A DNA stretch of 14,899 nucleotides from JAPWJZ01 sp038247245 (GTDB taxonomy: Bacteria; Pseudomonadota; Alphaproteobacteria; Micavibrionales; UBA2020): contig JBBRVE010000074.1 of the NCBI GenBank assembly GCA_038247245.1, positions 1 through 14,899 of the forward strand. The letters are read 5' to 3'. Below are positions 1 through 6,756 of the stretch, in pieces (position 1 is the stretch's first letter; every line of letters starts with the position of its first letter). The position numbers were made by a program, and so were the translations under genes. The notes under the pieces are model-generated. The model saw nothing but the letters and a program-made list of their open reading frames with translations, ran no database searches and was not told the origin of the DNA.

Positions 1-1107
1 CAGGTCGGCCGCTTCGGGATCGATAGTATCGACGTTCGCCGATGCCGTGATGAAATTGTGTTTCATCATCAGCAGGCAGTAAATCGCTTCCTGCACGCCC
101 GTTGCGCCCAGCGAATGGCCGGTGAGCGATTTGGTGGAGCTGAAATTCGGCACCTTGTCGCCGAACACTTCGCGCATTGCCTTCAATTCCGCGCCGTCGC
201 CGACGGGGGTCGAGGTGCCATGCGTGTTGATGTAATCGACCGGGCCTTTCAGCGTCGCCATCGCCTGCTTCATGCAGCGCGCCGCGCCCTCGCCCGACGG
301 TGCGACCATGTCGTAACCGTCCGACGTTGCGCCATATCCTGTGACTTCGGCGTAGATTTTCGCGCCGCGTGCCTTTGCGTGCTCGTATTCCTCCAGCACC
401 ACTACGCCGCCGCCGCCTGCGATGACAAAACCGTCGCGGTTCGCATCATAGGCGCGCGAAGCCTTGTCAGGCGTCGCGTTGTATTTGGATGACAATGCGC
501 CCATCGCATCGAACAGCACGGTCAGCGACCAGTCGAGTTCTTCGCCGCCGCCTGCAAACACGATGTCCTGCTTGCCCCACTGGATCAACTCCGCACCGTT
601 GCCGATGCAATGCGCCGAGGTTGCACAGGCGGAGGTCAGCGAATAGTTGTAACCCTTGATCTTGAACGGCGTCGCAAGGCATGCCGAGTTGGTCGACGAC
701 ATGCACTGCGTCACGCGATAAGGCCCGATACGCTTGGGCCCTTTTTCGCGCGCGACATCGAATGACTCGAGCAGGTTTTTGGTGGAGGGGCCGCCGGAGC
801 CCATGATGAGGCCGGTGCGTTCATTCGACACATCGGCTTCCGTCAAACCGGAATCCGCAATCGCCTGTTGCATGGAAAGATAGTTGTATGCCGCGCCGTC
901 GCCCATAAAGCGCAGCACTTTACGGTCAACCGCTTCCTCGAGGTTGATGTTCGGCATGCCGTGGACATGGCTGCGGAAACCCATTTCGGCATATTTCGGC
1001 GCAAACACGATGCCCGATTTGCCTTCCTTCAGCGATTTGGTCACTTCATCCTGATCGTTGCCGATGCAGGAAATGATGCCGATGCCTGTGATGACGACGC
1101 GTCTCAT
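1..1107 (-). CDS. fabB: 3-oxoacyl-ACP synthase I (FabB), 3' end cut by window edge
   Basis: Beta-ketoacyl-ACP synthase I condenses malonyl-ACP with acyl-ACP in the cytoplasm and is the isozyme needed to elongate cis-3-decenoyl-ACP made by FabA. The 369 visible residues carry the KAS triad: nucleophile Cys161 in the motif SACATSAHC, His296 in NTHGTSTPVGD, and His331 in SLTGHSLGATG with Lys326 just before it. All four sit two residues earlier than in E. coli FabB (Cys163, His298, Lys328, His333). The stretch after Cys161 (GKQDIVFAGGGEELDW) follows FabB more closely than FabF. The family is about 405 aa, so roughly 35 C-terminal residues lie beyond the left edge. The ATG at 1107 has a purine-rich Shine-Dalgarno (AAAGGA) at normal distance. 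It lies 132 nt downstream of fabA on the same strand and is probably co-transcribed with it. Confidence 0.96.
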   Translation of the reverse strand, partial: MRRVVITGIGIISCIGNDQDEVTKSLKEGKSGIVFAPKYAEMGFRSHVHGMPNINLEEAVDRKVLRFMGDGAAYNYLSMQQAIADSGLTEADVSNERTGLIMGSGGPSTKNLLESFDVAREKGPKRIGPYRVTQCMSSTNSACLATPFKIKGYNYSLTSACATSAHCIGNGAELIQWGKQDIVFAGGGEELDWSLTVLFDAMGALSSKYNATPDKASRAYDANRDGFVIAGGGGVVVLEEYEHAKARGAKIYAEVTGYGATSDGYDMVAPSGEGAARCMKQAMATLKGPVDYINTHGTSTPVGDGAELKAMREVFGDKVPNFSSTKSLTGHSLGATGVQEAIYCLLMMKHNFITASANVDTIDPEAADL

Positions 1108-1131
1108 GATTTTTTCCTTTTTCCTTGCGCC

Positions 1132-1228
1132 ATGCCCGCCTTGCGCGGGCATCTAAAAGCGCGTCTGCGCGTCTTATGAAGTCATATGACGGCCGGACGG
1201 CCTTTTGGGCCCCCGCGCAAGGCGGGGG
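1132..1228. repeat. Cluster of intergenic palindromes, BIME-like inverted pair
   Basis: The fabA-fabB spacer contains two GC-rich hairpins. One is ATGCCCGC, loop CTTGC, GCGGGCAT (1132-1152). The other is CCCCCGC, loop GCAAG, GCGGGGG (1210-1228). The core of the second is the reverse complement of the core of the first, so the two form an inverted pair as REP sequences do in enteric BIMEs. Between them lie a tandem 8-mer GCGCGTCT x2 (1159-1174), the palindrome GTCATATGAC (1181-1190) and a short hairpin GGCCG-GA-CGGCC (1191-1202). There is no T-tract next to either large hairpin that would make a classical terminator for the minus-strand operon. A role in mRNA processing or stability between fabA and fabB is inference. 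Confidence 0.6.
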
Positions 1229-1239
1229 TGGCGAATGTG

Positions 1240-1797
1240 TTAAAGCGACCGCGGATTTTCGAACAGGCCGACTTTCAGGTCGGTTGCTTCGTAGATCACC
1301 TTGCCGTCCACTTCCACGATGCCGTCGGCGATGCCGAGGACGAGCTTGCGGTTGATGACGCGCTTGATGTTCAGGCGATAGGTCACTTTTTTCGCTTCGG
1401 GCAGGACCTGGCCGGAGAATTTCACTTCGCCAACGCCCAGCGCGCGGCCGGAGCCTTGCGCGCCGGTCCAGCCGAGATAGAAGCCGAGCAGCTGCCATAC
1501 GGCATCAAGGCCGAGGCAGCCGGGCATCACGGGGTCGCCGACAAAATGGCAGCCGAAGAACCACAGGTCGGGCTTCACGTCCAGCTCCGCCACCAGCTCG
1601 CCCTTGCCATGCGCGCCGCCTTCGGCGCTGACAAACGTGATGCGGTCGAACATCAGCATCGGGGGCATCGGCAGTTTCGCGTTGCCGGGACCGAACAGCT
1701 GGCCATTCGCGCAGCTGATCAGGTCGTCATAGGTGTAGCTGGATTTCGGTGTGAAGCTCATCGTTTCTTCGGAGACTTTCGTTTTCAGGTTTTGCAT
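1240..1797 (-). CDS. fabA: 3-hydroxydecanoyl-ACP dehydratase/isomerase (FabA)
   Basis: FabA dehydrates 3-hydroxydecanoyl-ACP and isomerises the trans-2 product to cis-3-decenoyl-ACP, the entry into anaerobic unsaturated fatty acid synthesis. The protein is nearly collinear with E. coli FabA. The catalytic pair is His84 (motif FFGCHFVGDPVMPG) and Asp98 (CLGLDAVWQL), separated by 14 residues as in E. coli (His70/Asp84). The hot-dog fold signatures GRALGVGEVKF, KKVTYR and ATDLKVGLF follow. The 185-aa start at 1797 has a good AGGGG ribosome site 8 nt upstream. An internal ATG at 1761 would give 173 aa, close to the usual 172, but has only a poor ribosome site, so I keep the longer start with some doubt. 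The upstream neighbour ends 43 nt away with no clear terminator or promoter between. Confidence 0.96.
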   Translation of the reverse strand: MQNLKTKVSEETMSFTPKSSYTYDDLISCANGQLFGPGNAKLPMPPMLMFDRITFVSAEGGAHGKGELVAELDVKPDLWFFGCHFVGDPVMPGCLGLDAVWQLLGFYLGWTGAQGSGRALGVGEVKFSGQVLPEAKKVTYRLNIKRVINRKLVLGIADGIVEVDGKVIYEATDLKVGLFENPRSL

Positions 1798-1840
1798 CGC
1801 TGCTGCCCCTTTTGTGTTGTTCAGATCAAGCCTTTACACA

Positions 1841-2803
1841 TCAGGCCTTGGTCGGCTCTTCCCTGTATTTCGCGCCTAGAATCATGCCTGTTTTCGCCAG
1901 CGATTTTGCAATACTTGGGTGTATCTGTCCAACATCTTCAACGGTCACCACGGCGACCATCCTACCCACTGATTTTGCAACGGAAACCGCCTTGCCCATC
2001 ATGTCCTCAAGGCCGATCAGGACGAAAAACTCGTCAATCTCGGGCTTCAGGCGTGTCAGGTATTCTGGAATGTCGGCAGCCTCGCGGTCGTTCGCGGCGG
2101 AGAGCTTGCCCCAGTTCTTGATGCCGGGCGTGCCGTGGCGCACGGATTCACGCACCATGACATTGGTGAATTCGGCCTCCGCTTCGGGCGGCAAGGCGGT
2201 GGCGGCTTCGGCCAGCGCATAGTAATGACCGGCAACCGCCGCCAGCGCGAGGATGCCTTCGCCCGGCGCGTTGCCGTCGGCGATAAAATCCTCGATCAGC
2301 AAATCGCAGAAGTCCTGCGTCGCCATTTCAAACGTCAGCGACAAAATCACGGTTTCGATCAGCAGGCGCAAACTGCGCTCCACCGGAAAATCTTTTTTCT
2401 CCCATTGCGGGAAATCGTTGATGATCAGGCCGATGGCTATTTCGTGGATATCATCCATGCCTTTTGGCAGTTTTTTCGCGATGCCACGGCCCAGCTGGCG
2501 GCCCAGTTCGGTGTCGTGGTCGATCGTCCATGCGGGCGGCATCAGCGGATCGGGCGCTTCGCCTTCGGCCGGGTCGGCATGCAGCAGTTCGGCGATGCGG
2601 TGGAACGCCTGTTCCATCACCACATCGGGTTCTTCGTATTCCATCAGCGTTTCGGTGATGAAGCCGGCATAGATGCAGATGGTGCGCATCAGGCGCGCGT
2701 CGCCGTCGGGCGTATCCTTCAGCATCACGTCAAGGCGCGCGGTGATGGCTTTCGCCTCTTCCTTCAGCTTTTCCTGGTGTTCGGGCGAAGACACTATTGC
2801 CAT
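1841..2803 (-). CDS. Conserved hypothetical protein, 320 aa, unknown function
   Basis: I do not recognise the family. The product is acidic, with no signal peptide and no convincing membrane segment, so it is probably cytoplasmic. The first 100 or so residues look helical and charged (for example EHQEKLKEEAKAITARLD). A central part has amphipathic helices around EKKDFPVERSLRLLIET. The C-terminal 60 residues, with GLEDMMGKAVSVAKSVGRM, may form a separate small domain. Its ATG overlaps the stop of the upstream SH3 gene by one nucleotide (TAATG), and the AGGAG ribosome site lies inside that gene, so translation is probably coupled. It sits 43 nt before fabA on the same strand. Placement suggests co-expression with fatty acid synthesis genes, but no functional motif supports a lipid role. 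Confidence 0.85.
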   Translation of the reverse strand: MAIVSSPEHQEKLKEEAKAITARLDVMLKDTPDGDARLMRTICIYAGFITETLMEYEEPDVVMEQAFHRIAELLHADPAEGEAPDPLMPPAWTIDHDTELGRQLGRGIAKKLPKGMDDIHEIAIGLIINDFPQWEKKDFPVERSLRLLIETVILSLTFEMATQDFCDLLIEDFIADGNAPGEGILALAAVAGHYYALAEAATALPPEAEAEFTNVMVRESVRHGTPGIKNWGKLSAANDREAADIPEYLTRLKPEIDEFFVLIGLEDMMGKAVSVAKSVGRMVAVVTVEDVGQIHPSIAKSLAKTGMILGAKYREEPTKA

Positions 2804-3459
2804 TACTCCTTGATCGTCTCGGCGTCGTATACGCCCCAGATATCGGTTTTCTTGATCCAGCCGTCATAGCTTGCGATTTTCAGGCTGCACCATTTTTCGC
2901 GGCAGCCCTCAAGGTCGGCGATCACGCCGGGTTCCAGTCGCACGACAGGCTGCGCCGCGTCATCGGGTTTTTTCAGCAGCGTGCGCACCTGCCCCTTCAC
3001 GATGATCGCGCGGCGGCCGGACAGCATGGCTTTGTGCACCCAGCCCTTGTCGCCATCCACATCGCGGATTTCGCGCCAGACCTGAAACTCGCGCGTGATT
3101 TCGACGGGCAGGCCGCCCTTGCGGATGACAAATTTAATCGGGTAGCGCGTGCCGGGGCCGGTGCGCACGTTCACTTCATCGGGGCCAAGCGTGACGAAGC
3201 GCGGCACGGGCAGTTGCACGCCGCCCGTCTGGTTGTCGGCGGGGTCGGTCGGCTCGCCGGCGGATTTGACGGGCGCTGCGGGTTCATCGACGTCCTTGAT
3301 CACATCGGCGATCACGTCGCTCATCGCTTTCTTGACCGGCTTCACGGAGGCGGAGGCCTTGGCCGAGGCTTTGGCAGCATCCTTCGCCTCGCCCGCCATA
3401 GCAGGCGCAGCCGCCAGCAGCAGGCAGGTCAGGAGCACGGAAAAGGTGGGTTTCGCCAT
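2803..3459 (-). CDS. Secreted SH3 domain protein (COG3807-like)
   Basis: The product begins with a Lys residue, a hydrophobic core (LLTCLLLAAAPAMA) and a signal-peptidase I-like site after AMA, so it is predicted to be exported to the periplasm. A low-complexity Ala/Lys/Ser linker follows. The C-terminal half carries two bacterial SH3-like modules. The first is typical of alphaproteobacterial COG3807 proteins: RFVTLGPDEVNVRTGPGTRYP, then GLPVEI, WREIRD and GWVHKAMLSGRR. The second is degenerate (RLEPGVIADLEGC to SYDGWIKKTDIWGVY), with two cysteines in GCREKWC that could form a disulfide. Such domains usually bind cell-wall peptides or glycan. I chose the ATG at 3459 because GGAGGG lies 9 nt upstream of it; the ATG at 3468 is too close to that site. 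It is the first gene of a run towards fabA. Confidence 0.88.
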   Translation of the reverse strand: MAKPTFSVLLTCLLLAAAPAMAGEAKDAAKASAKASASVKPVKKAMSDVIADVIKDVDEPAAPVKSAGEPTDPADNQTGGVQLPVPRFVTLGPDEVNVRTGPGTRYPIKFVIRKGGLPVEITREFQVWREIRDVDGDKGWVHKAMLSGRRAIIVKGQVRTLLKKPDDAAQPVVRLEPGVIADLEGCREKWCSLKIASYDGWIKKTDIWGVYDAETIKE

Positions 3460-3538
3460 TTTGAACATCCCTCCAGAATAGGCATAAAGAGCCCCTGCAC
3501 CAACCTTTTTTTGGGCGGTTTTCGGGGGATTATCTATA

Positions 3539-3566
3539 TTGACATAACCTCATGGCGACCTATAAT
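3539..3566 (+). promoter_or_regulatory. Sigma70-type promoter for the 3603 gene
   Basis: The -35 box TTGACA (3539-3544) and -10 box TATAAT (3561-3566) are both perfect, with a 16-nt spacer that begins TAAC. The expected start of transcription is near 3573. This places the upstream in-frame ATG at 3552 inside the promoter and rules it out as a start codon for this transcript. Confidence 0.85.
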
Positions 3567-3602
3567 CCGGCGAAATCCATTTTTATAAGGCGAGGCATTG
3601 CC

Positions 3603-4232
3603 ATGAAGCTTATCCCGCAGCGTTTGAAAGACTTATTTACGCGCAAAAGCAAAAAAGACGCGTCCCCCGCCCCCGCATCGATCGAAACCACCGTCGCCGT
3701 TCCCGAAGCTGTCGTGGAGGCGCCCAAAGAACCCAGCGCGCAGGAAAAACGCCTGCAGCGCCTAAATATGTTCAAATCGGCGGAAGGCGTTTACAGCTTT
3801 AACCTCGACATCACGCAGCCGAACGGCGTGCTGGGCGACAAGACAATGCTGATGGTCAGCAACCGCGACAGCGACCTGTTCGTCGCCATGATCGGCCATT
3901 CACCGCTCGCCGGCACGCGCGACCTTGCCAATGCGATCGAAGAACACATGATCAAGCACTTTGGATTGGATGTCGGCAAAACATACTTCAAGATGAAAAA
4001 CGAAAACTTCTACATCGACGGCTATGACGCCTTCACCGGCCTGCCTGCCGGATCGTCATATCAAATGGTGCTCGTCCCCGAAGGCAACAACTGGCGCCCG
4101 CCCGTGATGGTGCCGCCCGCACGCAAGGCCGTGCCGGAAACCAGCTCCCTTCTCTCCAAACCCACCCTGCCGCCTTGGCTGCAGCAGAAACTCAGCAACG
4201 GGAACAAGCCGAAGCCGGTTGCGCCGAAATAA
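3603..4232 (+). CDS. Hypothetical protein, 209 aa
   Basis: No family recognised. The ATG at 3603 is preferred over the in-frame ATG at 3552: it is preceded by GAGG with a 7-nt spacer and lies about 30 nt after the promoter's predicted start site, whereas 3552 is inside the promoter. The N-terminus is strongly basic (MKLIPQRLKDLFTRKSKK), then an Ala/Pro/Val linker to about residue 50. A compact central domain of about 115 residues follows (LNMFKSAEGVYSFNLDI through YQMVLVPEGNNW), and then a Pro/Lys-rich tail. There is no signal peptide or membrane helix. The basic start could contact membrane or nucleic acid, but that is speculative. It converges on the ferritin-like gene across a shared terminator. 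Confidence 0.85.
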   Translation: MKLIPQRLKDLFTRKSKKDASPAPASIETTVAVPEAVVEAPKEPSAQEKRLQRLNMFKSAEGVYSFNLDITQPNGVLGDKTMLMVSNRDSDLFVAMIGHSPLAGTRDLANAIEEHMIKHFGLDVGKTYFKMKNENFYIDGYDAFTGLPAGSSYQMVLVPEGNNWRPPVMVPPARKAVPETSSLLSKPTLPPWLQQKLSNGNKPKPVAPK

Positions 4233-4286
4233 TTTTTACGACAATTCTCGTATAATCCATGTCACACCTGTTTGTTACAGGATGAG

Positions 4287-4320
4287 AAAAAAGGGCCCAG
4301 CGGTAAAGCCGGGCCCTTTT
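4287..4320. terminator. Bidirectional intrinsic terminator
   Basis: A perfect stem AAAAGGGCCC (4289-4298) pairs with GGGCCCTTTT (4311-4320) around a 12-nt loop. The T-run on the right serves the plus-strand gene ending at 4232. The A-run on the left reads as a T-run for the minus-strand gene ending at 4334. This suits two convergent genes. Confidence 0.85.
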
Positions 4321-4333
4321 CCTGGGCAATCAA

Positions 4334-4834
4334 TTATGCCGCTTCTTTCATCGCCTGCGCATTGACGCGCTTGTCGGCAATGGCGGTCAGGCCTGAATCG
4401 GTTTTCGATTCCTGCTTCAGCGTTTCATCGAGCAGCTTGACCGCATCGCGCAGGCCGAGAACTTCCGCCCAGCGCTTCAGCGTGCCGTAGCGCGAGATTT
4501 CATAGTGCTCGACCGCCTGAGCCGCAGCCAGCAGTCCGGCATCCAGAGCAGGCGTGTCTTTGTAATCTTCCATGATCTCTTCCCCTTCCTCGAGGATGCC
4601 CTCAATGGCGGCACAGGTTTTGCCTTGCGGCTTTTTGCCGATGATTTCGAAAACGGCTTCGAGGCGCTCGATCTGGCCTTCGGTTTCTTCGCGGTGGGTC
4701 AGGAATGCGGCCTTCAGGTCGGGGGACTGTGCCGCCTTCGCCATTTTGGGCAGCGATTTGTAGATTTTCTTTTCGGCGAAATAAACGTCTTTCAACGTGT
4801 CGTGAAAGAGGGATTCGAGGGTTTTGGTGGGCAT
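4334..4834 (-). CDS. YciE/YciF-type ferritin-like protein (DUF892)
   Basis: A 166-aa all-helical protein of the DUF892 ferritin-like family, whose members are stress-induced four-helix bundles with a probable di-metal centre. Family signatures in order: LFHDTLKDVYFAEKKIYKSLP (residues 9-29), HREETEGQIERLEAVFE (47-63), the loop with GKTC, AVEHYEISRYGTL (about 107-119) and LLDETLKQESKTD near the C-terminus. The Glu and His residues in helices 1, 2, 3 and 4 are the expected metal ligands. Length matches the family. The start is supported by GGAG with a 7-nt spacer. A candidate EcfG-type promoter lies just upstream (4874-4898), which fits induction in the general stress response. The physiological substrate is not known for most members. 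Confidence 0.93.
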   Translation of the reverse strand: MPTKTLESLFHDTLKDVYFAEKKIYKSLPKMAKAAQSPDLKAAFLTHREETEGQIERLEAVFEIIGKKPQGKTCAAIEGILEEGEEIMEDYKDTPALDAGLLAAAQAVEHYEISRYGTLKRWAEVLGLRDAVKLLDETLKQESKTDSGLTAIADKRVNAQAMKEAA

Positions 4835-4873
4835 ATTAATTCTCCAGGGGGTTGAGATGCAGTTCGTGAAGAC

Positions 4874-4898
4874 AACACCCAGTCAAAAGGCCAGTTCC
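4874..4898 (-). promoter_or_regulatory. Candidate EcfG (general stress sigma) promoter for the ferritin-like gene
   Basis: On the minus strand GGAAC (4898-4894) is followed after 16 nt by TGTT (4877-4874). The alphaproteobacterial EcfG consensus is GGAAC-N16/17-CGTT, so this differs at one -10 position. The predicted transcript start falls about 33 nt before the ATG at 4834, with the ribosome site inside the leader. No competing TTGACA/TATAAT promoter is seen in the same stretch. Confidence 0.55.
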
Positions 4899-4978
4899 CC
4901 GTCCTTTACAATAACTAAAGCCCGATGCATTATTTACGTAATTAAAACAACCCGTTAATAATACATTTCATTCCAGAT

Positions 4979-5007
4979 TTGCAGTTTTCCGGAATATATT
5001 ATATAAA
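4979..5007 (+). promoter_or_regulatory. Promoter of dusA giving a leaderless mRNA
   Basis: TTGCAG (4979-4984) and TATAAA (5002-5007) are separated by 17 nt. The start of transcription expected about 7 nt downstream coincides with the dusA ATG at 5015. An overlapping TATATT at 4995-5000 is an alternative -10 box. Confidence 0.5.
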
Positions 5008-5014
5008 TTGCCGC

Positions 5015-6007
5015 ATGAAACAGGGCGTTACCACAGCCAAGACATTGGATCGCACCGTATCCGTTGCCCCCATGATGGGGTGGACGGACCGGCACGACCG
5101 CTATTTCTTGCGCCTGATTTCCCCCAACGCGCTTTTGTATACCGTCATGATCACGACGGGCGCGCTTGTGTATGGAAAAAAGCTCGAGGTACTGGATTTC
5201 AATGGCGAAGAGCACCCGGTCGCCCTGCAACTGGGCGGGTCTGACCCGAACGATCTGGCGGCCTGCGCCAAGCTGGCGGAACAATATGGCTATGACGAAG
5301 TGAACCTGAATTGCGGCTGCCCGAGTGACCGCGTACTGAAAGGCAAGTTCGGCGCCTGCCTGATGGCGGAGCCGCAGCTGGTCGCGGATGGCATCGATGC
5401 GATGCGTCAGGCGGTGTCCATTCCCGTCACCGTTAAAACCCGAATTGGTATTGATGATCAAGATAGTTACCAGTTTTTGTTAGACTTCGTTGGCAAGGTC
5501 GCCGAGAAGGGTTGCGACACCTTCATCATCCATGCGCGCAAAGCCTTACTTAATGGTTTAAGTCCGGCCGAGAACCGTACTGTTCCACCATTGAATTACG
5601 ACCGCGCCTACCAGTTGAAGAAAGACTTCCCGAACCTCAACATCATTCTCAACGGCGGCATCAAAACAGTTGAAAGCATTCAGGACGCACTGAAGAACGT
5701 CGACGGCGTGATGATAGGCCGCGAGGCCTATTCAAATCCCTATTTCCTCGCGCAGGTGGAACGCGAGATCTTTGGTAATACGACCGTCCGCAGCCGTGGC
5801 GAAGTGCTGGACGCGCTGATGCCCTATATCGACAGAAGTTTACAGAATGGTATTCCGTTGAAAGATATCACTCGCCATATCCTCGGCCTTTATCAGGGCC
5901 TGCGCGGTGGCCGCAAGTGGCGGCAGATTTTGAGCGAGGAGGCGTACAAGCCTGCCGCCAACGCCAATACTGTACTTATGGCACGTGCACAAGTTGCTGA
6001 TGCATAA
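5015..6007 (+). CDS. dusA: tRNA-dihydrouridine(20/20a) synthase DusA
   Basis: DusA reduces uridines in the D-loop of tRNA (U20/U20a in E. coli) using FMN and NADPH. The 330-aa protein aligns along its length with E. coli DusA: SVAPMMGWTDRHDRYFLR, EEHPVALQLGGSDP, NLNCGCPSDRV with catalytic Cys102, VTVKTRIGIDDQDSY, FIIHARKA, NGGIKT, DGVMIGREAYSNP in the FMN phosphate region, and HILGLYQGLRGGRKWR in the tRNA-binding helical domain. Position 100 is Cys, giving CGC instead of the VGC of E. coli. I start at the ATG at 5015; the upstream in-frame ATG at 4979 overlaps the promoter. There is no Shine-Dalgarno before 5015, and the -10 box ends only 7 nt upstream, so the message is probably leaderless. 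Confidence 0.95.
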   Translation: MKQGVTTAKTLDRTVSVAPMMGWTDRHDRYFLRLISPNALLYTVMITTGALVYGKKLEVLDFNGEEHPVALQLGGSDPNDLAACAKLAEQYGYDEVNLNCGCPSDRVLKGKFGACLMAEPQLVADGIDAMRQAVSIPVTVKTRIGIDDQDSYQFLLDFVGKVAEKGCDTFIIHARKALLNGLSPAENRTVPPLNYDRAYQLKKDFPNLNIILNGGIKTVESIQDALKNVDGVMIGREAYSNPYFLAQVEREIFGNTTVRSRGEVLDALMPYIDRSLQNGIPLKDITRHILGLYQGLRGGRKWRQILSEEAYKPAANANTVLMARAQVADA

Positions 6008-6050
6008 CAACAAAACCATGAATGAAAAGCTATTCCCTTCCCGCCAAGAC

Positions 6051-6059
6051 TGGTATAGT
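6051..6059 (+). promoter_or_regulatory. Extended -10 promoter for the 6086 gene
   Basis: TG-G-TATAGT is an extended -10 element with a poor -35 region. It predicts a start of transcription near 6066, about 20 nt before the ATG at 6086, leaving room for the AAGGG ribosome site. Confidence 0.45.
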
Positions 6060-6085
6060 TATTCGTCTACAGGGTTAAGGGTACA

Positions 6086-6751
6086 ATGAATAATCAGGGC
6101 ACTCCCGCCACAACCAGGTTTAGCATGCAGCCGTCTTGGACAAGGCTCAATCGCGAACAATCGCATCAGGTGCTGGATAAACTATCCGGGCACAAGGATG
6201 CCGTTGTCTTCTCGAAAGAGGCGACCGAGGTTTCTTGGCGCAGCCTGCCCTTCTATAACAATTATCGCCTGTACCGCCTGATCAACTACGCGACCATGCC
6301 GACCTTCAGCATGATGTATCTGAGCAATGGCGACGAATTCCTGAGCATCGACGGCACGGCGAACCCGATCTACACGATCAACGAAAAAGACGGCATCCGT
6401 TTGAACGAGATGAACGTCATTCCGTATCTCGATTTCTTCTTCACCAACGTGCAGGGCTCCGAAGGCGACATCTTCCTCATCAAGGACCCGCGCAAGATGC
6501 CGATGCTGGATTCACTCAGCGAAGGCCAGCAACAGAGCGTCATCAGCAGCTTCAAGCCGCTGAAAGTATCCTACGACGCGACACAGCATGTGCACCGCGT
6601 CAGCGGCACGATCTATTACGGCGGCGGCCTTATTTCGGCCACGATCCTTGTCTCTGCCGAAGGCAAGCTTGCCTTCCAGGAACAGAACCTTTTGCTGACG
6701 GGCATTCACTTCCCTTACAGCCCGTACAGCCAGCATTGGCTTGAAGGCTGA
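6086..6751 (+). CDS. Conserved hypothetical protein, 221 aa
   Basis: No family recognised. The ATG at 6086 has an AAGGG ribosome site 4 nt upstream and an extended -10 promoter about 30 nt upstream. No signal peptide or membrane helix is visible. The sequence is rich in aromatic residues and has a beta-rich look (for example RLYRLINYATMPTFSMMYL, RVSGTIYYGGGLISATIL and the C-terminal HFPYSPYSQHWLEG). It is followed after 5 nt by the 6757 gene on the same strand, so the two are almost certainly one operon and may act together. No catalytic motif was found and no function is proposed. Confidence 0.85.
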   Translation: MNNQGTPATTRFSMQPSWTRLNREQSHQVLDKLSGHKDAVVFSKEATEVSWRSLPFYNNYRLYRLINYATMPTFSMMYLSNGDEFLSIDGTANPIYTINEKDGIRLNEMNVIPYLDFFFTNVQGSEGDIFLIKDPRKMPMLDSLSEGQQQSVISSFKPLKVSYDATQHVHRVSGTIYYGGGLISATILVSAEGKLAFQEQNLLLTGIHFPYSPYSQHWLEG

Positions 6752-6756
6752 TCATC

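Noticed and set aside
1186..2121. 311-codon open frame on the plus strand
   Set aside because: Antisense to fabA and part of the 320-aa gene; the His/Ala/Arg-rich translation is typical of a shadow frame.
2797..3588. 263-codon open frame on the plus strand
   Set aside because: Antisense to the SH3 gene and running over the 3539 promoter. The SH3 protein has recognisable domains and a signal peptide.
4251..4256. Perfect TATAAT between the convergent genes
   Set aside because: No -35 box at 15-19 nt and no gene downstream before the terminator at 4287.
6018..6089. 23-codon ORF whose stop overlaps the ATG of the 6086 gene (ATGA)
   Set aside because: No ribosome site, and the extended -10 promoter lies inside it, so the main transcript would not contain its start. 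The overlap may be chance.
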